64,000 bases of DNA from positions 6,966,682-7,030,681 of the forward strand of contig JAQFVV010012398.1 in the NCBI GenBank assembly GCA_028023455.1, read 5' to 3'. How positions within the stretch are numbered: position 1 is the stretch's first letter; each line of letters opens with the position of its first letter. This DNA is from Epiperipatus broadwayi (lineage: Eukaryota; Onychophora; Udeonychophora; Euonychophora; Peripatidae). The notes beneath the pieces were generated by a model. That model had not been told where the DNA came from and ran no database searches. It saw nothing but the letters and a program-made list of their open reading frames with translations. The position numbers were made by a program, and so were the translations under genes. Of this stretch, positions 34,375 to 49,156 are shown piece after piece.

Positions 34375-34408
34375 TAGTTGACAAAGACTATGAAGCTAGT
34401 CGAAAGCA
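34375..34408 (+). ncRNA. Second hammerhead-like motif, right arm
   Basis: TTGACAAA, then GACTA (34386-34390), loop TGAAGC, TAGTC (34397-34401), GAAA (34402-34405). The helix II and GAAA positions are right, while the CUGANGA side is degraded to TTGACAA. A mirrored copy is near 33440-33480. Two cores in a row resemble the dimeric arrangement described for Penelope-like elements. Confidence 0.4.
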
Positions 34409-34487
34409 CTCTTACGTGGATAAAAGTTTTTAAAGTTGTACTTTATATATATTTATGTTACTGCATTTATTAATATTTTATTACAAG

Positions 34488-36742
<2,255 letters not shown>

Positions 36743-36746
36743 TGTC

Positions 36747-36784
<38 letters not shown>

Positions 36785-36790
36785 GACAAA

Positions 36791-36824
<34 letters not shown>
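36743..36824. repeat. TA-loop palindrome and (TA)n
   Basis: TTTTTGTCTACATATA and its complement TATGTATGTAGACAAAAA enclose (TA)n (36743-36792). A second (TA)n follows at 36794-36824 and ends exactly at the TGTATC edge of the next unit. Confidence 0.8.
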
Positions 36825-36827
<3 letters not shown>

Positions 36828-37682
36828 ATCAGTTTGAAATCTCCATAAGTGGTCTTATACAGCTAGACCAATATACGCACCGAGCATGAAGTGACATATG
36901 TTACAAAATGGGAAATTGATAACAATTCTCTGAAAATATTGTTGATTAAATATAAATAAATATCTCTAAAGAATTATTAGAGCAAGTAGATTGAACCTAA
37001 AATTAGGTCAATCAAAGCCTTCCCTGTTAAATTATTTCACAATTGTCCGATTAACTATATGTTGACCATTTGGAGTCTTTACACACCTTTAAGAGTACCG
37101 AAATATTTTACTTCAGCCTCTAGTGCCACTCCCGTTTAAGGCAATATTGTTTATTTTCCTTTTCTCTCCCGAGAGAGTGTGCAAAATATGACTGGTCATT
37201 ATTGAATATTAATAATTCAAGAAGTTCTGACTGGAATAAAGGAAACAATCCAACTCCCCGGTAAGTTACCACTATCTAGTTCATTATATGTGTTCTTTAA
37301 TTCTCAGGTTATTAAGTGGGTTAGCATTTTGATTAAATAACTACAAATCCTATCTGCTAACAAATCAATAAATACTTCAAAACCAAGTAAAGAAAACTGT
37401 AAATGATTTAACTATGAAATTTACTATTTATTATTCCCAGATTATTATATATTTCCCCCCACCAATTACATATAAAAACAAAAATAATTGAATACAGTTC
37501 ATATCTCAAATAATGAAAGTATAATATTAATGAGATATCACCGAGTAAATTGGAAATTCATTTACAGAAACAAATGTGTATATATATAACAAAAAAATAT
37601 TTAAAGGATTGCACAATAGGTGTGATCTATATCCCTTCCCCCACTTAAGTAATAATTCATAAATCAAAGGTATGCAGCAAAT

Positions 37683-37767
<85 letters not shown>

Positions 37768-39467
37768 AATAATAATAATTTAAATACAAAGGTCAATCTT
37801 GATAATAAACGAATATATATATAAAAAAAGAAATTCTAATATATAAAAAAAATTAGAGAAGATAGATGAAATAAAAAAAACCTCTAAATACTCATTTGAA
37901 CTTGTTCTTTCATTAAGTTCAACTTTCATGGACCACATGGCTACTTAACAGGGCAGATAGGGCTTCCTTTCACCAATACACGTATGAGTCTTTTTTTCAT
38001 CAGGGTCGGCTGTTTTTCCTATGGCATTTTTGGGTTTGATGAATGAACAGGTGGTGCACTGTGGCTAGAAGTCTACTCCATGATAGAGTAGTAAACTGGA
38101 ACAAACAATAAGGTCATCTCCTTGATTATAGGGTCGGTGAATATAATTCTCCCATAGATATATATATATCGCTTTCACAGCAGACTAGTTATACACCTCA
38201 GCTATACAAATACTTGTTTGTGACTAAAGATTATGCTCGACACGTAGGTCAAATATGAATTTAAGTTCCCCAAATATGACTCTTCTTTCTTTTTTTAAAT
38301 GGATTGGGGATTCATATTGTTGATAGCTTTTCTAATATCCATTTAATGATCCTCCCGTGTTTGAATGGCTAATTTCAAATTTCCTCCCTTCTTTCTATTC
38401 TTTAGACAAGCCAGATACAACTATAATTTTTAGTGAACACATATCATTTCTCCTTTTTTTCTGCTTTGTTATTTTCCATAAGCACATATCATTTCATTAC
38501 TTAGACATGCTGGAGCCAACTCTTATTTTAGCAAACATAAATCGTCCTATTTCTGGGACAAGCTGGAAACAAATTTTTTTTTTTTAAACATCTGCCATCT
38601 GACTGCTTTGGTGAGCTAGCAACAACTGAACTCAATGCCCCAAGTAAGTACCACATATTGCTCAATTAGTTCATCAGCCAATAATAAGACTATACTTTTA
38701 TATTACTTTACCTACATTCTTTCACTTTTTATGTATTAAAGTACGAGTTTCTCTAATATCGGAATTTGTATAGCTCCCATATTGATTAATTACACCACCC
38801 ATTGTGCTTACATTCTTTTAGATAAAATCAACTTTTTGATTTTATCTTTATCCACGATCAAACAGAACAAATTTTTAATACAAAACATTTTTCTTCTGCT
38901 AAAAGTAGATTACAGTTGACCAAAGGTTTTTTTCTCTCTTTTTATAAATCAATATTAATTACCAACCCTCTCATTCTAATAATTATAAAATTTAAATTCT
39001 AATAAGTACAAAATTCAAACTATTTAAACAATTTTTAGGAAAAGAAAAAATACATTTCTATATACATGTATCAGAACATTTACAAGTGGTAATAAACTTA
39101 AAAACAAAAAAACCTTTCACACGTAAATGAATGTTACAAGCTTAGTTTTTCTTTTATGATATAGATTTGCTGCGTGAATAAAATTATTAACACATATCCT
39201 GCATACACTTGTACTGTGGGTATAATAGGAATATAATATAGACCAAACTTATTTATTTATGTACTATATATAAATACCTCCAAATACACATCTAAATTAT
39301 GATTTAATAGATCTGTTAAAAATTACAATTTTAATATGATGCATTTTAGCTGTGCTGAATCTTCAGCAACAGCCATTTTGTGCATGGCCGTTACACACTT
39401 TCTGGCACAATATATATATATGCACATACATTATATTAGTGGGTGTTATGTAACCCGACTGGTTACA
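36825..39467 (-). mobile_element. Candidate LTR-type unit bounded by (TA)n on both sides
   Basis: On the minus strand the unit begins TGTAACCAGTCGGGTTACA (39449-39467), a perfect 7-bp-stem hairpin like that at the Gypsy LTR start, and ends CTGATACA (complement of 36825-36832). Both outer edges touch TA runs. The 2.64-kb interior has no recognisable coding domain and contains C-rich tracts (about 37455 and 37630), a long (TA)n at 37685-37763 and a repeated CCCC(A/G)GTAAGT word (about 37257 and 38640). Terminal dinucleotides TG...CA fit an LTR, but no second copy or internal region is in the window, so this is an inference. Confidence 0.4.
37685..37763. repeat. (TA)n microsatellite
   Basis: TA array of about 79 bp interrupted by one GATA, palindromic about that point. 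Confidence 0.9.
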
Positions 39468-41092
39468 ATATATATATATAGTAACATTTTTACATTTTGA
39501 GAGATTCTGATAGGCCTTCTTTTACACACTATAAAGTCAAAGTTAATCAAGCTATGGAAAAAGAAATATCTTGTTCCTAATTCCAAAAAACATAGCTATA
39601 TTTTCTCATTAACTGGCTTACTAATTATTGTGACTGGAATTGTTGATGAAGTTAGTTTTAATTTATAAGAAAGTGCTATAATCAATAGACTCCTAACTTC
39701 CTTGTATCCCATAATTTTGATGCAAATAACCAAAAGATCGGGTTTATGATTTCCCATAACTTTATTTATTTTTTTAGAGAATATTATTCCAAGAGCTTAG
39801 TCAATAACTATCAAATAGAATAGCAAAGGTAATTTCTTTAATTAAATATTAATTAACTAACATTCACAACATCGAATATTTAAATTAAGAATGTACAAAG
39901 AGAGTGCTAAATTAATACTAAATATTTTATTAAAATCTATTGAAAGTATTTATGTAAGAATTACTGAAGAAAAAATTGGAAAAGAAAAACATATACTAAT
40001 CCAAATATTATTAATCAGATGAAAAGTTATTGTTCCATTTAACTTCTTGTAGCTAGTTAGTTTCTTTAAACATTGAAAATTAGTCACTATTGGTATGATC
40101 ATTCATGGTTAACATTAATTGGCCAATAATTACAGTCACAAAATGGGAGTAAATAATTCTAACTTACCGGGAAGCTCATATTCGTTCTTATAATATACAT
40201 GTCTTCCTTTGGGATCCCATGTTTCTTGACATTTAATTAATTTCTACTGCCAGCATCTGGTCTGTTCCATAGCTGGAGCAAGAAGCTCAGTTGCAATGGT
40301 CTTTTTGTTGCAAAAGATGGTGCTCACAAGGCTTTATTTCCATTCTTGTGTGATGACTTTGTTCAGCAAGTGAGTAGTGTTCCTGTGCAGATGCATTTCA
40401 CTGCTTCAGGTTACACTCATGGAAACCTCCATTCTAAAAACACAACTAGAAAATAAAAGAAAGACCCAGATCAAAGTTGTCCTCTTCTTTTTATACCTCG
40501 AACCAGTTTTGTAACTTCTGTGCATGTTATTATTGTCATGACACTTAGGTTTATAATCTTATACATTTATTTTTAACTTTTTGTAACAAAGTTTTTTTTT
40601 TAGTAAATCATTTTCACCATCTTTAATCAATATCTTAAAGATTTTCTTGATTGTAATCTTTGTACTTTTGGAATTCTTTTTGTTTATCTGGATTAGTAAT
40701 CTGCATGTCTTATTCTTTCCAATTTTAACTTTTATTTTTAATTACTTGTTATTGAATACTTATGATACAGATAAATTACAACAGTGCAAAGACAATACAC
40801 TTAGGCATCAAAATGTAAAAAAACCCTTTTTACCTAGAGGCATGGGTAATTATGTGAAATTAGATGATTCTATGTAGAGTACCCATTCTTTGAAGAAGCA
40901 GTCTACAAGATATTTTTGAATCAAGAAGAAATGCCAACAAGCATTTCAATGTGCATTTTTTTAATGAGGAGGGGAGATCATTCAATGTGGTGCCATCAGG
41001 ATAAATAACCTGAAACAAAGTGGCCTTTCAATTTTTTGTTAAGTTAATAAAAAGATATTTACCTGTGAAGCCATGGAAAACATTTCTAATTC
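39468..41092. other. AT-rich region without a recognised feature
   Basis: The frame at 40647-40877 shows no motif. A short block TTACCGGGAAGC at about 40163 is the complement of CCCCGGTAAGTTA at 37255, a possible shared repeat word. No gene was found. Confidence 0.4.
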
Positions 41093-41740
41093 TGTTGATA
41101 AATAAGGCTGAATAAAGAAGCTTTTTATTCAGATCAAAGGTCTGGTAGGAAGAGAGATTAGACTCCTGGTAGCCACAAATATATCAGGGAGAGGGGCAAA
41201 TGCCCCATCTCTTTCTTTAATTTTACCCACTAAGCATAAGAAAAGTTCTTGGTTGTTAATAATCAAATTGTCAAAGATTAATTTGCATCTGTTGGACCAG
41301 ATTGTGAATAGTAAAAAGGTAGCCATCCTTATTGCAGGAAAAAAAAACATTTTTAATACTGTTAATTAAAAGTGATAGTGGGTGCTTTTTTATTTTGGAC
41401 ATTGCAAGAATCATATTTCTGTGACTTTGAAGAGCTTGACATTGTGAAAACAGGTGTTTGACAGTTTCGTCTGCATTGTGACAGAGATGGAAAAATGGGT
41501 TTATTTTTGCAATTTTTCGTCTACAAGAGATAAAATGGTTTGTGAGCAAAGCGTCCAAGTTAATTTTTAAGATAAAATCTAAAAACTTAGATTTCATGTG
41601 CCAATACCTGAATTTTCTAATGATAATATTGCTGCTAATGTTAAGAATTACAGGACCAGGAGAATTGTTGGTATGAATGAGCATATATACCTCCCAGAAG
41701 TTGATATTATTGTTGCTAATGTTGAGCATCACGGACCTGG
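41093..41740 (-). pseudogene. 3' fragment of a jockey/I/R1-type LINE, minus strand
   Basis: Two overlapping frames read the C-terminal part of a LINE ORF2. IIRKFRYWHMKSKFLDFIL and KINLDALLTNHFISCRR come first. HLCHNADETVKHLFSQCQAL is a Cys/His zinc-binding end seen in LINE reverse transcriptases. FTIWSNRCKLIFDN closes the region after a frameshift. The same series occurs in the larger LINE at 46.9-47.6 kb (KFKTWSLEAKFFDLLLK, LCKTDNETLQHFLLKC), so both belong to one family. No RT core is present, so it is a 5'-truncated insertion. Confidence 0.75.
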
Positions 41741-41781
41741 AGAATTGTTGGCATGGAGAGCTTATATACCTCCCAGAAGTT
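41613..41781 (+). repeat. Tandem duplication of about 83 bp
   Basis: Two copies of a unit with GTTGCTAATGTT(A/G)AG, GGACC(A/T)GGAGAATTGTTGG, and ATATACCTCCCAGAAGTTGA, differing at a few positions. The second unit extends the LINE fragment outward, giving an apparent plus-strand frame of no significance. Confidence 0.85.
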
Positions 41782-41869
41782 GATCTTCTTTTTAAAGTTT
41801 TGATTATTTTATGTTTGGCTTACATCTCAAAAACATAATGTTTGTCTGAACATTTTTAATGAAAGCATG

Positions 41870-42975
41870 TTGGACTATTTCTATCATCTAATATTAAATA
41901 TTAAATGCCTTTAAGAAATTGAAACTTTATTTTATATTTTCCAAATACATTTAACTGATAGAGGTAGTATATAACCCAATGTTTAAAATAGTATTATTCT
42001 CCCTTTTTCAGGAGTTGGTAGCCTGGCCAGTAACAGTACTAGAATAAGAATTGAATTTTGATTTATATTTATGAATATTGAATTTAAGATGATATCTAAC
42101 TAACTGAGATATTCTACCAAAGCCAAAAAATCAGTAGAACTTTTACTTATCTATGAAGATCTTCCTGATTTCTCCAGTTTTTTCTAGGAGAACATTAAGT
42201 GTCTTCAGACATTATCTATTATCACATTAGGTTAACATATGGATTTCCCAAATGAACATATATATGTTCATTGGTACATACAATATCCACTACCTTAAAT
42301 ATGTTTGCTTCTTTTTTATGATCAGTTTGTGCTCTTTCAATTACTTTTCAAAGAGGCAATTGGTAAACCAATATACATTATTTTGCATTTAAATGCTGAT
42401 AAATAAAAACTTCATCTATGAAATATGTGAAAGTAATATCAAAAATTTTGGTAAACACTATGAATGTAGAATAATGTATATTGTGAGAACAGTTGTTCCA
42501 TTGAAAAACAATTGAAAGAGCATAAAAAGAAAAGATACATAAAGTAGCAAACCATATATGTACCAATGAACATATGTTTGATAGTGAAAATAGAAATATA
42601 TTGGTTACAGAGAAAAAGTATGAAGAATTCAAAGAAACTGTTTGCATGATAGTGGCAAGTCATTGCATAAGTCTATCTAATGTGATAATATGTGATATGT
42701 GAATGCCTCTAATTTCTGTTGACTGTTACCTTTGATAGAATAGCTCAGTTGATTAAAGCATTATCTTAAATTCAGTATTTATCAATCTAAAAGTCCAGGT
42801 TCAATTCTCATGATAAAATAGGCATTGGTCATACCATCAATATCTGATGTAGAGAGGAGAATAATACCAATTAAATTGTATTACATTCTAAGCTGTATAT
42901 GTTACTTATTACTAACAGATAAATGTAATTGGAAAGTTTAAATTTTTCTAAAGACATTCAATATTTTATATTGAA
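41870..42975. mobile_element. Head-to-head pair of 5'-truncated Penelope-like copies
   Basis: Left arm, minus strand: terminal repeat (41870-42120), then an endonuclease fragment (42225-42385, LKEHKLIIKKKQT readable). Right arm, plus strand: endonuclease fragment (42470-42720, starting at ATGTATATTG, the YIG position), then terminal repeat with A-box-like TAGCTCAGTTGA (42741-42752) and B-box-like GGTTCAATTCT (42798-42808). Both arms are truncated at nearly the same codon of the endonuclease, as at 18.15 kb. No RT was found. All frames carry stops. Confidence 0.75.
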
Positions 42976-44499
42976 TAGTAGAAATAATTCAACATATAAT
43001 TACTATTAAAAGATTAATGTCTAAATAAAAGAAGAGATAAAAGTGAGTTGAATGAACTAAAGCAATTCAGCTTTTCAAACTGATAGTGTTCCAATGTGTA
43101 AACTTTATTAAAAAGTGACCACGTTAAAAAATATAAAGGTTTAAGTCCTGAATCAAAAACATAATAATTCTATTGCAAAAAGCAAATACTTGGAAAATTT
43201 TATTGCTTAGAAATTTATATGATGGAGAACCAGGAATGATAGAGTTGAGCTACAGTCAATGCACATTACTGCATTAAGCCAGGAAAAGTTTTGATTCTTA
43301 TAACAATTAAATATGAAAAATAACATTCCTAATGATGAAACATTTTATTAAGATCAAAAGCAATGTTTTTAGTTGAAGTAGTGAATAAAAATAACACTAC
43401 AGCTATATTAATGCTTTTTTTTCATATATCATAGCATCGACTGGAAGGCGAACCCACAAAAACTGTCTGCAACTAACTGCTTGCTTGCAAGGTTGCTGCT
43501 CTGATCTCTTGGCTAACAATGCTTGACAGCTATATTAATTCTTTGGAATGTTGTAAAGGTGAATTGTAATAAAAAATTTAAATGATATTAATATTAATGT
43601 TGAAGGAGAATTGTATTGAATAAAAAATAACTTTTATATCAAATTACCTACAGTGAATTAAATGCTGCTCATTATGGCTATTTTTATATTCTAAAGTCAA
43701 AATTAAGAATTTTTGATCTTTTTTATTAGTTCATCTTTATTTCCATGTGAGACAATAATTTTCACATTTATTTCCATCAATAATTAGGAATTTGTATTTG
43801 ACCATAAAAAAATATTTTATGGAACAAACTTACAATTCTAGGGTGGAGCAGTTAGATGACTCTTAGTTAATCCATCTGACAATTTGACTGTAAACAGCAA
43901 ATGAATATTTATTTATAGAGAAAAGTTATATATATATTGAAACAGACAGATCGAAGAATCGATCTTAGTTTCATGGTTGTCATTTAAGAACGGTAATTCT
44001 AAACCACTATTTACCTGCAATGAGACTTTTTCTATTCCCAGCCACATAAATTTTAAGTTATTTATTTTGTGTTTGTTTAAAAAGAATTTAATGTAAAGAG
44101 TATGAGTATAAATGTCACAAATCATGATGAATAATATTCGTGTGTGTGTGGTTTGTGGATTTATATTAGCTCAATTTAAAAGTTTCAATTGCGTGTATAT
44201 TTTCTTTAAATTTTAATTTTGCAAATTATACAAAGTCATTTAAAAATGCTGATCAAAAGTCACATTCCTTTGATCAGTATTTTTAATCAAAATCTTACTT
44301 GTACAAAATGTATAGAATAATTAATTTGTACTTTGATAAATTAAGATAATGAATTTATATTTTTGTATTCATGAATTCCGATGTAATTGTTTTGTCAATT
44401 TAGAATCATGTATTAAATTTAAAAATAAATGAAAACCGAACAATGGAAATGAGAAACGTAGAACTCTTATCAAGAAAGGCAAAGGCTATTATATAGTCA
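42976..44499. other. AT-rich region with a small hairpin
   Basis: Contains the tRNA-like sequence at 43440-43530 (separate entry). It also has a hairpin at 44244-44286, where AAATGCTGATCAAA and its near complement TTTGATCAGTATTT have an 11-base loop. No gene was found. Confidence 0.4.
43440..43530 (-). repeat. tRNA-like sequence, possible SINE head
   Basis: On the minus strand TTAGCCAAGAGATCAGAGC resembles an A box and GGTTCGCCTTCC (complement of about 43446-43457) a B box, with an intervening stem around CAACCTTGCAAG. It stands out as GC-richer than its surroundings. The tRNA cloverleaf is not complete, so it is probably the head of a tRNA-derived SINE and not a functional tRNA. Confidence 0.35.
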
Positions 44500-45870
44500 A
44501 AAATTAGATATTGCTGGAGGCCGGAAAATCAAAGGAGGCGGAGTCATGAACTAAAACTAGGCAGAAAGGTCAACCGTAGCCATCTTAGATATAAGATAGA
44601 CACTCTAACTTTTGACTTGGCTGTGCTTAGATCGTCTCAAGCTACAGCAAAGTAGTTGTTCCAGAGAAATCACTTCAACCGTTATTAAGAAGTTGCCCGG
44701 TAAACTGCAATAATGATGGGCTAAGTCCAAGAAGCTGATTCCTGTTCTGCCAATTTAAATCTTTCATACCGCTGATCTGTAATGTTTTCCGTGCTTCCAG
44801 TCTTCCAAATTCCAACATTTAAATTAACCATGCCTTTCTAAGAAATTCAAAATGCGCGCCTATGTTCTTCATACATATCACCGTAAGAAGAAAAGCCGGA
44901 CGAAGAAAGAATGGTAACTTTTGTTACATGAACTTTTTAACTTTCCTCTCAGTAATAATTTTATATTTAATCTGTTAATCAAAGTAATTGCATGTAAATT
45001 TCTTGCTTTCCATTTGAAAATGTTACACTAAAACCTGTCAGTAAATTTCTTCTCTAATATTTCTGTGCTCCAGTCTTTAGATGATAATTCTTAATATTTG
45101 TGCCTACTAATAACCCATTTGTGAATACATTTATATTTTACTATTACTTATTTTACAAACAAAACGATGCCAATAATAATATTTCTCAACTCTAATTAAA
45201 GTCAGTAAAGTTTATCTCATAATATTTATTATACTCAGTTTAAAAGTAATTTTCTTTTATCGAACTAAAAATTGTTTCATTTCTGTTGAGTTGAGAAATA
45301 TTCACATATTTTGTTGTTTCTTTTACTTCGTTATAATATTTTAATCTATACTCCAAATCTCAATACTTAAAATAGTCTAAAATTTTATTATAACTTTTTT
45401 TATATATTATTACAGAGGAAGAATAATAAGTGAATATTTTTGCTATTATTACCTTCCGAACAATCTGGGGAGTTATGGGTTTCAGAGTGAAATTAATTAA
45501 TTATTACTTTTGCGATCGTTTGATTTCGCCATGTTTTATTGAATAGTTATATCGGACTGTTGCGTAGAAAATGTTACGGAGAGAAAAGGTTTTATATAAT
45601 TTCGTTTTAAAATCCACTTCCGATCACTCTTCCTCGATGTTACTGTGGCAATGCCTTTACCTTCGCCTAAGTTGGCGTCTTGTTTTACTACCACATGGAG
45701 AGAAAGAAATTCTTCTCCAGGTAATCTCTTGGATCACCGGGGTTCGAAAATGAGCCCGGCTGGTTGTAGTGTCCCGGATCTACTTGGGGGCATTAAGACT
45801 TGTCAAAGTACAAGCCGCCCGGTATTCCGTCAATGCACCGCAAGTTATTATTGTAGTGTACCTTAATCCT
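44500..45870 (+). other. CpG-bearing island with two possible short exons
   Basis: This is the only stretch with many CpG and GC-rich words outside transposons. A start in good context (AAAATGCGC, 44852) opens 20 codons (MRAYVLHTYHRKKKSRTKKE) that end at a plausible splice donor, ATG|GTAACT at 44914. A second candidate at 45651-45720 opens with MPLPSPKLASCF and ends at CCAG|GTAATC. Neither product was recognised and no acceptor partner was found. The block 45720-45850 is the most GC-rich. It could be a promoter and first exon of a host gene, or an unrecognised LTR or leader. Confidence 0.3.
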
Positions 45871-46515
45871 TGCAACCATATATATTATATTTTTATATAA
45901 AACCGCCTCCCATTTATCCATATACGCAATGATTTGAATCGATTAAATAACACAAATTAATATAAACTAGTAGTTAAATATTTTAAGTGCTCCAATTACT
46001 CTGATTCTCATATCAACCTGTACAATCATTTAAACACATAAATATTGGCATGAGTTTGTTAAGCAGTACAAACCGATTATTGATGACTAGCAGCAATTTA
46101 TTATAAAATACATATGAGAGTTTTACCGTACCTGTAAATAATATTATTCAATGCTTTCAATAATTTATTAAAAATTTATCTAACCTAATTTTGTCTCTCT
46201 TGCATTATTACTCTCGACATCTAGTCAATCACCTGCTGTCTGTATCGACAACTTAAATATATACATTAAATTATTAGCCGTACCAATATCCCGACTATAA
46301 GGTATCTATGAAATAGCTGATTGTAGGTAATTTAGTCTGTGTTTTTCGATGAGCTAGTAAAGGGAAAACCCCGTACCATTGTAATATTGTCATCGGTGGG
46401 TCATGCCAGGGTTTTGGGTTTGGATTTAGTTTGCATTTTGGAATTTATTCCTAGACGTGGACTGGGTTTGAATTCGGATTACTGTGTGTGATTAAGCATG
46501 GTGATTTTTACCGGT

Positions 46516-46557
<42 letters not shown>

Positions 46558-46879
46558 AATTTGTCAAATAACTATTAATCTGCTGTCTGTAACTTACAAG
46601 CAGTTTCCACTGGTTCACTTCCTGGCTGATGCTTTGACAAGTGAAAAAAAAAGTTATGATTTTATATAGAGTTTCATTATTGGTAATGCGTTTTCATAAT
46701 TTTATAAGTACAGTCATCCTCATCACACCTAATCCAGCTATTATAAGCTTGAATAAGCAATAAATACCAGTTAATATAATATAAAATTTTCACCTCTTGA
46801 TTAATTGTTTTCTGGTTTTTGTCTTTTTTCTCAGTGATAAAAGTTTATTCATAAAAAAAACAGATACAAATACAGTTAG
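45871..46879. other. Mixed AT-rich region with a (TA)n edge
   Basis: TACCGGTACA at 46509-46518 abuts (TA)n at 46519-46554. On the minus strand this is a TGTACCGGTA edge like the LTR starts elsewhere. The sequence to the left (46290-46510) is GC-richer and may be an LTR of another family. No coding domain was seen. Confidence 0.35.
46519..46554. repeat. (TA)n microsatellite
   Basis: About 36 bp of pure TA next to the TGTACC-type edge. Confidence 0.9.
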
Positions 46880-46901
46880 AAAAAGATTTACAAGGCAATG
46901 A

Positions 46902-47624
46902 TTATATGGTAAATTGAAATTTCAGGAGCAACTTAGTAAGAGGAAAAGGATATATATGAAAAGGAAATGGGAAGTGGAAAGGGAAAAGGCTGTGTCCAGT
47001 CCAGTCTGATATGCATGTCTTCATTGTGCAAGCACTGCATGGAGCACAAATATTTAAATTATTGAGTCCTATGCCAGAGACTGAGAGGTGAGAGTAGGAG
47101 AAATGCTCGTCTGTGAGGTGTGGAGGTGGGGCTAGTTTGGGATTTCTGGTTTTGAGAGAGCGAATTAGGTCCAAGAGCTTGTGATTCACTGAGTGTACTC
47201 TCTGGTCAAAAATAATGTCGCATCGGAGCAACCAGAGTGCATAGATGAAAAAACTGATAGTCTATTGGTTGAAAAAACCTCTGTTTTCATGGATACTTGG
47301 AGGTTGAAGATGGTGTCCCTGTGCAAGAAAAGACAGGAGTTGATGACATCTCACTCCAAGCAGAAAGGGACATTTAAGTAGAAAGTGCTGTAGGGTTTCA
47401 TTGTCAGTTTTACAGAGCTGTCGTAAAAAAGACATCTTGGTAAAACCCCTATGGTTGACCAAAAATTGATTTGTGGGAAGGAAGTGAAGGTTGATTTTAA
47501 GGAGTAAATCGAAAAATTTTGCCTCAAGGGACCATGTTTTGAATTTGTGGATTAATTGATTATTGGTAAGTTTGAGGAATGTAGGAGAGACAATGGAAAA
47601 GTTTGCAGTTTGATTGAAAACCAC
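46902..47624 (-). pseudogene. C-terminal region of the LINE ORF2 with zinc-binding motif
   Basis: A 120-codon frame (47262-47624) with NNQLIHKFKTWSLEAKFFDL and LCKTDNETLQHFLLKCPF, the Cys-x-His-x-Cys unit found after the RT in many LINEs. A second frame (46902-47231) opens with LRCDIIFDQRVHSVNHKLLD, the usual final block. A frameshift of the original single ORF separates them near 47240. Confidence 0.7.
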
Positions 47625-47899
47625 TCAGTACTTTATATTACCACTGATGGATGGTATAACAAAGTCAGCCTTTTGTAGGATGTTGTCAATGAGTGAGGTC
47701 CATGACCTGGGCTTGCCACTAGGAGGAGTATCAGTGGGTATGATAATGATATGCACAAGTGACTTAGGAGTGTGAGGATAATGTTATGAGATCTCTGGAT
47801 CAGAAAAGAGTGTCTATGGAGTGCAGGCCCAAACCCATTGAGGTTTTAGGAAAACAAGTTTTTTTAGGCTGTTGGCCACCATCTTTCTGCTCCAAAGAA

Positions 47900-48837
47900 A
47901 CAGGTGCAAAGGAAATTGATTTTGGATATAAAGAAATGTGTAGGTAGAACAATGTGGAGGTAATATGCTATTTTAGGAAACAATAGAAGATTGAGGAGGG
48001 TGACTTTCCCATAAAAAAGTGTTAGATGCATGTGATAGTGCTGAGGGTGGATGATATGCTTTGATACAGTACATTTTGAACCTGTACCCTCATGTCCTTA
48101 GGAGACAACATAAGGGGTAATCTGAGGAAGTTGTGTGGCTTGGCATTGAAGGTGGAAGTGATTTGTTTACCAGAAGATAGTTGCCAGGCTGCTGATTTCT
48201 TGCTCCTAAATTTCAGCTGTATGTTTTGGTGTACCAGGTGAGGAACTGTTGAAGTCTGTGGATAAGATCAACTGAGGGAAGGAAGACAACATCATCTACA
48301 TAATCAAGGCATTTGATGCTTGCATAGTGCAGAAATGAAGATGCCAGTGAGGTCATGTTCTAGCCTGACCAAGAGGGTATTCAGAAATGTGGTGAACAAA
48401 GTGCTCAGCAGAGCATCCTGAGGGATGGATATGTTAGGTATGAATCCAGGGGCAACTTTCCCATCCAGGGTAACTAGGATTTTTCTGTTGGACAGGAGAT
48501 TATGGAGGATAAACAGGAGGGCCTCTGGAATGTTCAGATTTCTGAAGACACCAAAGAGCAGGTTGACCCTAATAGAGTCAAGGGCTACCCAAATGTCTAG
48601 TTGGACAGCAATGGGCCTGCCATTTTGAGACTGCCTAACATGCTCAATGGTCATCTTAAAGAGTATGGCAGCCCCAAGAGTGGAGTGCCACTTACAAGCA
48701 CACTGTGAGGGAGAAAGGGCAGGGAGTATGATTTGTTCTAGTAACTCTTTGTTGGTAGACTCAATAAGTTTTATGAGCAGAGGCATCATTGAAATGGGCC
48801 TAAGACTCTTGAGCTCAGTAGGTGGCCAATCTTTCAT
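47900..48837 (-). pseudogene. Reverse transcriptase of the minus-strand LINE
   Basis: A 177-codon frame (48304-48837): LKSLRPISMMPLLIKLIES (family start block RPIS), AVQLDIWVALDSI (motif A, Asp kept), and ISIPQDALLSTLFTTFLN (motif B, where PQG/PQ is usual). After a frameshift the catalytic box YVDDVVFLPSV follows, with YVDD encoded by the complement of 48291-48302. The thumb region then continues in pieces to about 47900. One frameshift inside the palm is enough to inactivate it. Confidence 0.85.
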
Positions 48838-49156
48838 AAGGAAAGAGACTAATGGTACCAGATAAAGACCCTAAATGATGAAAAAACCTGAGACCAGCTT
48901 GTTGATCATGTTGAGAGTGATGGGATGGTGAACTGGCTTGAGTGGAGAAAGAGTAACTTGGGGATGGAAGTGGTCGTGGAAGCTTTTCAGTTTAAGTAGC
49001 ATGGCCTGGATGATGACAGGATCAGAGTTGACATGCTTAGAGAAGCATGTGCTTATAATGGTTTCTCAAATGAAGGAGCAATTCCTGACCTATATAGGAT
49101 TTGTTGCCAACCGTGATGGATGAGGGGGAAGTTTGCTTTCTGTGGGAATCAAGATC

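Noticed and set aside
41598-41783. Plus-strand frame with a repeated peptide, looking like a repeat protein
   Set aside because: The repetition comes from an 83-bp DNA duplication at the edge of a minus-strand LINE fragment. The frame has no other support.
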